Assembly: GCA_964531805.1 (NCBI GenBank)
Contig: CAZHGE010000064.1
Coordinates: 1-15,947 of the forward strand
Direction: 5' to 3'
Source: RGIG8767 sp964531805
GTDB taxonomy: Bacteria; Bacillota; Clostridia; Lachnospirales; Lachnospiraceae
Length of the DNA stretch: 15,947 bases
Shown: positions 6,303-13,689 of the stretch, piece by piece
Position numbering within the stretch: position 1 is the stretch's first letter
Layout of the letters: every line of letters begins with the position of its first letter
Translations under genes and position numbers: made by a program
Notes under the pieces: model-generated
Database searches by the model: none
What the model was told of the DNA's origin: nothing
Seen by the model: the letters and a program-made list of their open reading frames with translations, nothing else

Positions 6303-7961
6303 ATGAAAAAAAACAAAAGGATTGATTTGTGGATCATTGTCAGTCTGATTATCCTAGCACTGTATCTGCTGTTTATGCTTTACCCGGTGCTGCGGGTCAC
6401 GGTGCAGTCTGTCCGTGACAATGACACCGGCAAGCTGACCCTGAAATACTTCCAGCAGTTTTTCGGGGATCCCTATTATTCACGTACCCTGCTGAACAGC
6501 TTCAAGCTTGCTATTTGCGCAACGCTGATTTGCCTGGTTCTGGGCGTTCCGCTGGCGTACCTGTACAATACCTACGAGATCAAAGGCCGTAACGCACTGC
6601 AAATTCTGATTGTGCTGTGTTCCATGTCCGCTCCCTTCCTGGGTGCCTATTCCTGGATCCTGCTACTCGGACGGTCCGGCCTTATTACAAAGTTTATAAA
6701 AGCGACCTTTGGCTTTACTATGCCGAGCATTTATGGCTTCGGTGGTATTCTGTTGGTGCTGTCTACCAAACTGTTTCCGCTAGTGTTCCTGTATGTTTCC
6801 GGTGCGCTGAAAAATGTGGATAATTCCCTGCTGGAAGCGTCCGCCAATATGGGACGTACGGGTATCAAGCGTTTTGTCACCGTTGTGCTGCCCCTGTGTA
6901 TGCCTTCGATCCTGGCTGCCGGGCTGATGGTCTTTATGCGGTCTTTGGCAGATTTTGGCACACCACTTCTGATCGGTGAGGGTTATCGGACCTTCCCTGT
7001 GGAGATTTACAAGCAGTATGTGGGTGAGACGAGCGTCAACCACAGTTTTGCTGCGGCAATCAGCGTGATCGCAATTTTGATCACATTGGTCGTCTTTCTG
7101 ATCCAGCGGAAGCTGTCTGAAAAGACCAGCTTTTCCATGAGTGCGCTGCACCACATTGAACGGAAGAAGCCCAGGCTGATTCCCGGCATTCTGATCCATG
7201 TTTACGCCTATGGCCTGGTGGCCCTGTCCCTTATGCCCCAGGTGTATCTGATCTATTTGTCCTTCCGGAATACCAGCCAGACCGGCAATATGTTTAAGGA
7301 AGGATATTCCCTGATGAGCTATCAGCAGGTCCTCAGCACAATGGGCGACGCAATTTGGAACACCATTCGGATTTGCGGCGGCGCACTGGTGATCATCATT
7401 GTGCTGGCCATTCTGATTTCCTACTTGGTGGTTCGCCGGCCTAATTTTGTCAACAAGATCATCGATACGCTGTCGATGGTGCCGTATATCATCCCGGGCT
7501 CGGTCGTTGGTATTGCTCTGGTCATGTCCTTTAACGGCAAGCCGCTGGCACTGACGGGTACCGCAATCATCATGGTCATTTCCATGTGCATTCGCAGAAT
7601 TCCCTATACCATCCGCAGTTCTGTGGCGGTGCTGGGGCAGATCCCCATATCCGTTGAGGAAGCGGCCATCTCCCTGGGTGCCAGTAAGACGAAAACATTG
7701 GTCCGCATTACGGTGCCGATGATGTTCAGCGGCATTCTCTCTGGCGCAATTATGAGCTGGGTCACGCTGATCACAGAATTGTCTTCTTCCATTATTTTGT
7801 ATTCTTCCAAGACGATCACGCTGAACCTCGGTGTATATGTGATGGTGTCCCGCGGCTGCGATGGAAAGGCGTGCGCAATGTCTACGATTCTGACGTTGTT
7901 CACGGTCATTTCCCTGCTTATCTTTACAAAAGTCTCTAAAAATGGCGATATTTCAATGTAA
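6303..7961 (+). CDS. ABC transporter permease, two fused BPD domains (FbpB/AfuB type)
   Basis: 552 aa integral membrane protein, the length expected for a permease with two transmembrane domains in one chain. Each half has its EAA coupling loop that docks on the ATPase: EASANMGRTGIKRF (178-191) and EEAAISLGASKTKTL (452-466). Hydrophobic segments are visible at about 10-35, 65-90, 98-122, 145-165, 200-220, 250-268, then 293-320, 358-377, 395-410, 418-432, 475-500 and 525-541, with a charged loop (HHIERKKPR, 283-291) between the halves. The fused form is typical of iron, phosphonate and sugar-phosphate importers of the AfuB/FbpB class, and rare in ordinary CUT1/CUT2 sugar importers. RBS GAGGGA overlaps the end of the ATPase gene. 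Confidence 0.9.
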   Translation: MKKNKRIDLWIIVSLIILALYLLFMLYPVLRVTVQSVRDNDTGKLTLKYFQQFFGDPYYSRTLLNSFKLAICATLICLVLGVPLAYLYNTYEIKGRNALQILIVLCSMSAPFLGAYSWILLLGRSGLITKFIKATFGFTMPSIYGFGGILLVLSTKLFPLVFLYVSGALKNVDNSLLEASANMGRTGIKRFVTVVLPLCMPSILAAGLMVFMRSLADFGTPLLIGEGYRTFPVEIYKQYVGETSVNHSFAAAISVIAILITLVVFLIQRKLSEKTSFSMSALHHIERKKPRLIPGILIHVYAYGLVALSLMPQVYLIYLSFRNTSQTGNMFKEGYSLMSYQQVLSTMGDAIWNTIRICGGALVIIIVLAILISYLVVRRPNFVNKIIDTLSMVPYIIPGSVVGIALVMSFNGKPLALTGTAIIMVISMCIRRIPYTIRSSVAVLGQIPISVEEAAISLGASKTKTLVRITVPMMFSGILSGAIMSWVTLITELSSSIILYSSKTITLNLGVYVMVSRGCDGKACAMSTILTLFTVISLLIFTKVSKNGDISM

Positions 7962-7981
7962 ATGGTTGGAGGTAATATGTT

Positions 7982-8848
7982 ATGAAACTCGTATCTGCAA
8001 AGGAAATGCTGACTGACGCGAAGCGGGGCCATTACGCCGTCGGTCACTTCAATCTGAACAATATGGAAAGCGTCCGGGCATTCCTGCTGGCTGCCCAGGA
8101 GACCAATTCTCCCATTATTCTAGGTGTCTCCGGCGGTACCGCGAAATATATGGGCGGCTACCGCACCATTGCGGATATGGTGCAGGGCTTTATGAATTTT
8201 CTGAATATTACGGTTCCGGTGGCTCTGCACGTAGACCACGGTACTTATGAGGAAGCGCTGGACGCGATCGAAAACGGCTTCTCCTCCGTGATGTTCGACG
8301 GTTCCAAGTATTCCATCGAGGAGAATATGAAAAAGACCCGTTATGTGGTGGAACTTGCTCATTCCAAGGGCATCTCCGTGGAGGCAGAGGTCGGCGCCAT
8401 CGGCGGTGAAGAGGACGGCGTGATTGCCATGGGCGAGTGCGCGGATCCTGAGGAGTGCGCACGGATCGCTTCTCTGGGCGTGGATTTCCTTGCCGCCGGT
8501 ATCGGCAATATCCATGGAAAATATCCTGCAAACTGGCGTGGCCTGAACTTTGATGTTCTGGAAAAAATTCAGGAAAAGACTGGCCAACTGCCTCTGGTGC
8601 TGCACGGCGGTTCCGGAATTCCTGCGGACATGGTACGGCAGGCAATTTCTCTGGGCGTGTGTAAGGTAAACGTCAATACGGAATGCCAGATTGCCTTCAC
8701 GGAGGCAACAAAGCAGTATTTTGTTGAGGGTAGGGATGAGCAGAGCAAGGGCTTTACGCCCCGTGCCTTGCTGGCACCCGGCCTTGAGGCGACCAAGCGT
8801 GTTTGCATTGAGAAGATGACGCTGTTCGGAAGCCTGGGAAAGGCTTAA
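7982..8848 (+). CDS. fba: Class II fructose-bisphosphate aldolase family protein
   Basis: 288 aa, matching FbaA/GatY/KbaY length. Key residues are in place: HVDHG with catalytic Asp85 and zinc ligand His86, VEAEVG (Glu134 and Glu136), GNIHGKY (zinc ligand His178), LHGGSG (zinc ligand His208), and VNVNTE (229-234) for phosphate and substrate binding. Overall it looks most like Bacillus FbaA (GHFNLNN, ILGVSGGTAKYMGGY). It cleaves a ketose bisphosphate or ketose 1-phosphate into dihydroxyacetone phosphate plus an aldehyde; sugar specificity is not safe to call. The chosen ATG has GGAGGT 8 bases upstream. An out-of-frame ATG at 7977 gives only a two-codon peptide. It is followed directly by the transketolase genes, fitting a shared catabolic route. 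Confidence 0.9.
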   Translation: MKLVSAKEMLTDAKRGHYAVGHFNLNNMESVRAFLLAAQETNSPIILGVSGGTAKYMGGYRTIADMVQGFMNFLNITVPVALHVDHGTYEEALDAIENGFSSVMFDGSKYSIEENMKKTRYVVELAHSKGISVEAEVGAIGGEEDGVIAMGECADPEECARIASLGVDFLAAGIGNIHGKYPANWRGLNFDVLEKIQEKTGQLPLVLHGGSGIPADMVRQAISLGVCKVNVNTECQIAFTEATKQYFVEGRDEQSKGFTPRALLAPGLEATKRVCIEKMTLFGSLGKA

Positions 8849-8872
8849 CCCGGTTTGGGGAGGCGTGCTATC

Positions 8873-9685
8873 ATGACAGTTGAGGAATTGAGGGCGAAGG
8901 CGGAACAGATCCGGCGTGACGCGATTTGGATGATGGGCCAGGCCGGATCCGGCCATCCGGGCGGATCACTTTCGGCCACGGATATTTTGGTGGCGCTGTA
9001 CTATGACCAAATGAAGCTGTCCGCAGATCCCCATGATGAAGAACGGGACCGTTTTGTACTCAGCAAGGGCCATTCAAATCCGCCGTACTATGCGATCCTG
9101 GCGGATAAGGAGTATTTTCCCCGGGAAGAGCTGGGGACGTTGCGGCGGCTCCACAGCATCCTGCAGGGACACCCGGACTGCAACAAGTGTCCCGGCGTGG
9201 ATTGTAGCACCGGCTCTTTGGGCCAGGGACTGTCTGTGGCTGTGGGCATGGCCCTGGGCTTCCGGCACGGGGGACGTTCGAATCGGGTGTATGTTTTGAC
9301 AGGCGATGGAGAATTGCAGGAAGGCATATGCTGGGAAGCGCTGATGGCGGCTGCCCACTATAGGCTGGATAACCTGACCGTGCTGGTGGACAGAAACCGA
9401 CTGCAAATTGACGGAGCTGTTGAGGATGTGATGTCCCTTGGCGACTTGCCATCGAAATTTTCTGCCTTTGGCTTAGCGGTGCGGGTCGTAGATGGCCATG
9501 ACTTCGACCAACTGCTGAGCGCCATGCGTCAGCAGGAAGAAGGGAAGCCGCTGTGCGTAATCTGTAATACCGTAAAGGGTAAGGGCGTTTCCTACATGGA
9601 GAACCAGCTGGAATGGCATGGCAAGGTACCCAATGGTACGCAATTGGCGCAGGCCCTGAAGGAACTGGGAGGCGAAGACGTATGA
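8873..9685 (+). CDS. Transketolase, N-terminal (pyrophosphate-binding) subunit
   Basis: 270 aa. This is the ThDP-binding half of a split transketolase. Seen: SGHPGG (26-31), SKGHSNPPYYA (64-74), GHPD (99-102), STGSLGQGLS (112-121) and the ThDP/Mg motif GDGELQEG (144-151) ending with Asn at about 175. With the C-subunit it moves two-carbon ketol groups between sugar phosphates. The ATG at 8873 is chosen because GGGGAGG lies 9 bases upstream; an in-frame TTG further up is inside that ribosome site. It overlaps the C-subunit by 4 bases (ATGA). Split transketolases also occur as dedicated catabolic enzymes, for example for apulose 4-phosphate or sulfofructose, so this pair need not be the housekeeping enzyme. 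Confidence 0.92.
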   Translation: MTVEELRAKAEQIRRDAIWMMGQAGSGHPGGSLSATDILVALYYDQMKLSADPHDEERDRFVLSKGHSNPPYYAILADKEYFPREELGTLRRLHSILQGHPDCNKCPGVDCSTGSLGQGLSVAVGMALGFRHGGRSNRVYVLTGDGELQEGICWEALMAAAHYRLDNLTVLVDRNRLQIDGAVEDVMSLGDLPSKFSAFGLAVRVVDGHDFDQLLSAMRQQEEGKPLCVICNTVKGKGVSYMENQLEWHGKVPNGTQLAQALKELGGEDV

Positions 9686-10614
9686 GCGAAAAAAAGGCAA
9701 CCCGCCAGGGCTACGGTGATGGCTTGGTGGAACTGGGTAAAAAATACAACAATGTCATCGTCTTGGACGCGGATCTGGGCCATGCGACCGGGACGGCAAC
9801 CTTCCAAAAAGCTTTTCCGGGCCGGTATATCGAAGCAGGCATTGCGGAGCAGAATATGATCGGAATGGCGGTGGGGCTGTCGAAGACAGGGTATGTTCCC
9901 TTTGCGACATCTTTTGCGATGTTCACCGCCGGACGGGCCTTTGAAATCATTCGAAATGCGGTGGCCTACAGCAATGCCAATGTGAAGATCGTGGGAAGCC
10001 ACTGCGGCATCACACCTGCCGGCGACGGCGGCACCCATCAGTGCATAGAAGACATTGCTGCCATGCGGGCGATCCCCAATATGACGGTGCTGTCTCCCTG
10101 CGATTATAACCAGGTCAAGCTGCTGGTTGAGGCGGCCTATCTTCATAATGGCCCGGTATATATGCGTACGTCCAGAGAGCCGATGCCCATTGTAACCAGA
10201 GAGACGGATACCATAGAAATTGGAAAAGCCCAGAAGCTACGGGATGGAAACGATGTTTGCGTTGTCTCGACGGGCATTATGACACCCCTGGCGGTGGAAG
10301 CCGCTCAGCTTCTGGCGGAGGAAGGGATCCAGGTGGCGATCCTCAATATCCACACCATCAAGCCCTTGGATACGGATGCCATTTGCCGCGAGACAATGGC
10401 CTGCGGTGGAAAGGTTCTGGTCTGTGAGGAGGCCAACTGCATGGGCGGTATTGGTGAGGCCATCGCCTATGGGCTGATGGGCAAAGACGAAATCAGGATG
10501 GGCCATGTGGCGGTAGACGACCGGTTTGGACAGTCTGGACTAACAGTAGAACTGCTGGATGAGTATGGGATCACCGTGGAAAATATTGCCGCCCACGTGC
10601 GCGCGCTGCTGTGA
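9682..10614 (+). CDS. Transketolase, C-terminal (pyrimidine-binding) subunit
   Basis: 310 aa. Contains the pyrimidine-domain motif GIAEQNM (53-59) with the Glu that activates ThDP, then SHCGITPAGDGGTHQ (106-120) and a C-terminal transketolase domain (about 190-305). The start is the ATG overlapping the N-subunit stop, with GGAGG 9 bases upstream. The in-frame extension beginning further upstream lies inside the N-subunit gene and is not family-like. The 4-base overlap fits equimolar production of the two subunits of one enzyme. The substrate in this operon is unknown. Confidence 0.92.
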   Translation: MSEKKATRQGYGDGLVELGKKYNNVIVLDADLGHATGTATFQKAFPGRYIEAGIAEQNMIGMAVGLSKTGYVPFATSFAMFTAGRAFEIIRNAVAYSNANVKIVGSHCGITPAGDGGTHQCIEDIAAMRAIPNMTVLSPCDYNQVKLLVEAAYLHNGPVYMRTSREPMPIVTRETDTIEIGKAQKLRDGNDVCVVSTGIMTPLAVEAAQLLAEEGIQVAILNIHTIKPLDTDAICRETMACGGKVLVCEEANCMGGIGEAIAYGLMGKDEIRMGHVAVDDRFGQSGLTVELLDEYGITVENIAAHVRALL

Positions 10615-10623
10615 CGGTGGCCT

Positions 10624-11283
10624 ATGAAACATAAGATCGAGCTTCTGATTCTGGATCTGGATGGGGTCGTGGTCAGCAGTGAGTCCACCCACAGTCTGGT
10701 TTATTCCCGCATTCGAGAAGAATGCGCCCAAGGACAGTCAGTTCTTGCGAAAAATACGGTTGGCGCATCCTCAGTTCAGGTTTACCAGTCTCTGCTGGAT
10801 GCCTGCCCGCCTTATCCGGCAGCGGCACAGGAATTGTCAGTTCGGCATTACCGTGAGGTTTGGCAGGAATTGTGGCAATCCAAACGCGCAACAGCAGAAC
10901 CCGGACTAAAGGAACTGCTGGCGGAAGCCCAAAAGCTGGGCATTTCCTACGCTGTGGCCTCCTGCTCTCCGGGATGGTTTGTGGAACAATGTTTATCCGC
11001 GGTAGGAATCCTGGATGATACCAAAACCATCGTGGCGGGAGACAGCGGCTTCCCTGTCAAGCCGGCACCGGACATTTATCTGGAGGTGCTGCGGCGGACA
11101 GGAGTTTCTCCTAAAAACGCATTGGCGATAGAGGACTCCTCCGCCGGATCACAGGCGGCAAACAGGGCGGAGATCCCGTGCATCGGCTACCACAATCCGG
11201 ACACCGGTATACAGGATCTTTCCGCGGCTGACTGGCAGGTAGACAGGCTGTGTGAAGCGATGGATATTTTGCGCGGATTGTAG
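10624..11283 (+). CDS. HAD-superfamily phosphatase (beta-phosphoglucomutase-like)
   Basis: 219 aa, normal for subfamily I HAD hydrolases with a helical cap. Motif I is DLDGVVV with nucleophile Asp11 and acid/base Asp13, motif II is Ser113 in ASCS, motif III is Lys146 in VKPAPD, and motif IV is IEDSSAG (Glu170, Asp171). It should hydrolyse a phosphate ester, or act as a mutase, on a small sugar phosphate. It may dephosphorylate an imported sugar phosphate, clear a dead-end phosphosugar, or make a free ketose for the kinases. The ribosome site is weak (GGTGG). It ends the first block of the operon, before a stem-loop. Confidence 0.85.
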   Translation: MKHKIELLILDLDGVVVSSESTHSLVYSRIREECAQGQSVLAKNTVGASSVQVYQSLLDACPPYPAAAQELSVRHYREVWQELWQSKRATAEPGLKELLAEAQKLGISYAVASCSPGWFVEQCLSAVGILDDTKTIVAGDSGFPVKPAPDIYLEVLRRTGVSPKNALAIEDSSAGSQAANRAEIPCIGYHNPDTGIQDLSAADWQVDRLCEAMDILRGL

Positions 11284-11289
11284 CAAATG

Positions 11290-11337
11290 GGGGCGGGATG
11301 TTTCGGGAAATCTGAGACATTCCGCCTTGTTCATAAT
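11290..11337 (+). terminator. Stem-loop between the HAD and ROK-like genes
   Basis: A 13-pair stem with two G-U pairs and no mismatch (arms 11292-11304 and 11314-11326, loop of 9) is followed by TTGTTCATAATT. It lies in the 76-base gap, the longest within the operon. The U tract is interrupted, so partial termination or a processing site is likelier than a full stop. No convincing new promoter is seen after it, so the last three genes probably depend on read-through. Confidence 0.6.
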
Positions 11338-11359
11338 TGTGAGAATAGGAGATGGTTCT

Positions 11360-13006
11360 GTGTTAGCAAAATGGGTCCGGGATGCAATGGCAGATATTCC
11401 GGTATGGCTTCCGGATGTGCGGCAGGAACTTGCGAAAATGCCGGAGACGGTACCGGTTCGGATGCAACTGACGCTCTGCAATGGCGGGAAGCGTGATTTC
11501 CCCTTGCCGATCCCTCGCTGGGAAGGAGAGCAGCAGCAAAGATTCGTCACGGAATATGTCAATGCGTCGGTATTTAATGTTTTAGCCGCCCTCAGCGGTC
11601 GGAATTTGACTTTTTATGTTCCGCCGGAGGAAGAACAGGTGGCATCACTTATTGGAGAACTGGGGCAGACATTTCAGGTGGAGCAGGCCAAGCGCACTGG
11701 ATATGGAAAGGCGGTAAACGTGGCAAATCGCCTTTGCCGCGCCTTTTCCGGTGAACCATTTTCTTTTTCTGTAAAACCGACAGAAGAATTTCTGTCTGCG
11801 CCGACAGGACGGAAACAGAAAAAAACGGATTTGGCGGCAAGACTTCGCCGCATCGCGAAGCGGGCGGCGTCCGGAACCTACTGCGGCGTGGATGTGGGCG
11901 GAACGGATATCAAGCTAGCACTGTCCAGAGACGGAAAGCTGGCCTGCGTCAAGGTGCTGGACTGGAATCCAGCACTTAGTGGAGCAGCAGAGGAAATCGT
12001 CAACCCCATCTCTGAATTGATCCGACAAGCGGCAGCAGAAGCCGCAGACGGCGCATTGCTGGACGGTCTGGGCATCAGCTTCCCCGATGTTGTGATCCGT
12101 GACCGGATTGTTGGCGGGGAAACGCCCAAAACACGAGGGATGCGGGAGAACACGGCGCTGGACTATGAGAGAGAGTTTGCCAAGCTGACCGAACTGAAGG
12201 CATATCTCGCTGATCTTTGCAAGCCCGGCGCACAGATTCGGATTACCAATGACGGAAATATGGCGGCTTTTACAGCGGCTATGGAACTGGCACACAGCGG
12301 GCGGGACCAGGTGATCGAGCATGGTGTGATTGCCCACAGTCTGGGAACCGATCTGGGAACGGGCTGGCTCGATGAGGAGGGCTTGATCCCGGAGCTGCCA
12401 CTGGAGCTGTACGACTTTTTGCTGGATCTGGGAAGCTGGCCCAGCCGGGAACGGTCAACAATGGATCTTCGCTGTGTCTGCAATGAAAATTCCGGGCTTC
12501 CTGGTGTTCGCAGATATATTGGGCAGGCTGCGGCATTCCGGCTGGCATACAGGCTGAAGCCGGAACTGCTGGATGGCTTCGTTGTTTGTAATGGGGACAA
12601 TGTTTCAATCCAGGAGGCCCCCCGGGATCTGCGAAAGCCATGCCTGGAATGGCTGATGCAGTGCGCCCAAAATGGCGATCCGAAAGCACAGGAAATTTTT
12701 CGAAAAATTGGTGGAAATCTGGGGCAGATCAGCAGAGAAATGGAATTTTTGCTAGATCCGGCTGCGCAGACACGGTTTTTGTTTGGACGGTTTGTAAAAA
12801 TGCCCTGCTGCTTTGCCTTGCTGCAAGAGGGATGCGCGGCTGTGGCACCGCAGTTTGCTCTTGAGGCAGCGGACGATGATCTGGCCTGCACGCCTCTGAT
12901 GCTGGCCCTGTCCCGGAGCGATGACGCAACCGTGGCGCAGTTTGGACAGGCGGTGGGATCGATTTATTTTAGTTTAATGGAGGAATCATGGGATGAAACG
13001 CAGTGA
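11360..13006 (+). CDS. Unusually long ROK-like sugar kinase or regulator-like protein
   Basis: 548 aa, against 290-320 for ROK kinases and about 400 for ROK repressors. Residues 175-186 read CGVDVGGTDIKL, the ATP-binding start of the ROK/hexokinase fold. Asp298 in RITNDGNMAAF is in the place of the catalytic base, and SLGTDLGTGW (about 330-340) matches the second glycine motif. The zinc-binding CxCG motif of ROK proteins is not clear, although a Cys-rich CVCNENSGLPG follows. Residues 1-170 have no motif I recognise and no evident winged helix; residues 390-548 are also unusual. The GTG at 11360 is chosen because AGGAG lies 8 bases upstream; an in-frame GTG at 11252 would lie inside the HAD gene. 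It may be a kinase for the free sugar. Confidence 0.7.
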   Translation: MLAKWVRDAMADIPVWLPDVRQELAKMPETVPVRMQLTLCNGGKRDFPLPIPRWEGEQQQRFVTEYVNASVFNVLAALSGRNLTFYVPPEEEQVASLIGELGQTFQVEQAKRTGYGKAVNVANRLCRAFSGEPFSFSVKPTEEFLSAPTGRKQKKTDLAARLRRIAKRAASGTYCGVDVGGTDIKLALSRDGKLACVKVLDWNPALSGAAEEIVNPISELIRQAAAEAADGALLDGLGISFPDVVIRDRIVGGETPKTRGMRENTALDYEREFAKLTELKAYLADLCKPGAQIRITNDGNMAAFTAAMELAHSGRDQVIEHGVIAHSLGTDLGTGWLDEEGLIPELPLELYDFLLDLGSWPSRERSTMDLRCVCNENSGLPGVRRYIGQAAAFRLAYRLKPELLDGFVVCNGDNVSIQEAPRDLRKPCLEWLMQCAQNGDPKAQEIFRKIGGNLGQISREMEFLLDPAAQTRFLFGRFVKMPCCFALLQEGCAAVAPQFALEAADDDLACTPLMLALSRSDDATVAQFGQAVGSIYFSLMEESWDETQ

Positions 13007-13679
13007 AATCAATACGGCCTTGAAGGAACTGGAAGCAATGGCAGCGAAATATAGCTTTGCGTTACCGCCGTTTTGCAATTTTACGCCGGGGCAGTGGCAG
13101 GAAAAAGGCCATGATTATGATGAAATTCGGGATAATATGCTAGGCTGGGACATTACAGACTACGGCATGGGTGACTTTGATAAAATCGGGTTCTCACTGA
13201 TCACCATCCGAAATGGAAACCTGAAAATGAAGGATCGGTACACAAAATCTTATGCAGAAAAGCTGCTGTACCTGAAAGAGGGGCAGTATTCTCCGATGCA
13301 CTTCCACTGGTCCAAAATGGAGGATATCATCAACCGCGGTGGTGGAAATGTTCTGATTCGGGTGTATAATTCTACGGCGGATGAAGAACTGGACAAAACC
13401 GGGGATGTTCGTGTTCACTTGGATGGCAGAGAAATGGTTGTTCCAGCGGGAACCCAGGTGAAGCTGACACCGGGGGAGAGCATCTCGATCTATCCCTATA
13501 TGTACCATGACTTTGAAGTGGAACCCGGTACAGGGCCTGTGCTGCTGGGAGAAGTCAGCCAGTGTAATGATGACAACACAGATAACCGATTCAATCCGCC
13601 TATGGGCCGCTTCCCGGCGATCGAAGAGGATGAGCCGCCCTATCGGCTGCTGTGCAACGAGTATCCGAAGGCGAAGTGA
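12993..13679 (+). CDS. D-lyxose/D-mannose isomerase family protein (cupin, DUF1498)
   Basis: 228 aa, the full family length. The protein keeps the family blocks DNMLGWDITDYG and FHWSKMEDIINRGGGN, with metal ligands visible as His103, His105 and Glu110, and His172 in YMYHDFE. The C-terminus TDNRF...GRFPAIEEDEPP is also diagnostic. Members interconvert D-lyxose with D-xylulose and D-mannose with D-fructose, using Mn2+. The ATG at 12993 has GGAGG 9 bases upstream and overlaps the ROK-like gene by 14 bases. Its ketose product would suit the fructokinase-like gene that follows. Some family members may act on other aldoses, so the true substrate may differ. Confidence 0.9.
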   Translation: MKRSEINTALKELEAMAAKYSFALPPFCNFTPGQWQEKGHDYDEIRDNMLGWDITDYGMGDFDKIGFSLITIRNGNLKMKDRYTKSYAEKLLYLKEGQYSPMHFHWSKMEDIINRGGGNVLIRVYNSTADEELDKTGDVRVHLDGREMVVPAGTQVKLTPGESISIYPYMYHDFEVEPGTGPVLLGEVSQCNDDNTDNRFNPPMGRFPAIEEDEPPYRLLCNEYPKAK

Positions 13680-13689
13680 GGATGTTTTG

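Noticed and set aside
8120..8956. 278-codon open frame opposite the aldolase
   Set aside because: Antisense shadow; the plus-strand aldolase has all its catalytic residues.
9613..9681. Upstream extension of the transketolase C-subunit
   Set aside because: It lies within the N-subunit coding region; the ATGA overlap with a GGAGG site marks the real start.
13507..13689. Upstream extension of PfkB kinase 2
   Set aside because: It overlaps the end of the isomerase gene in another frame and does not resemble a kinase N-terminus; the ATG at 13690 gives the normal start.
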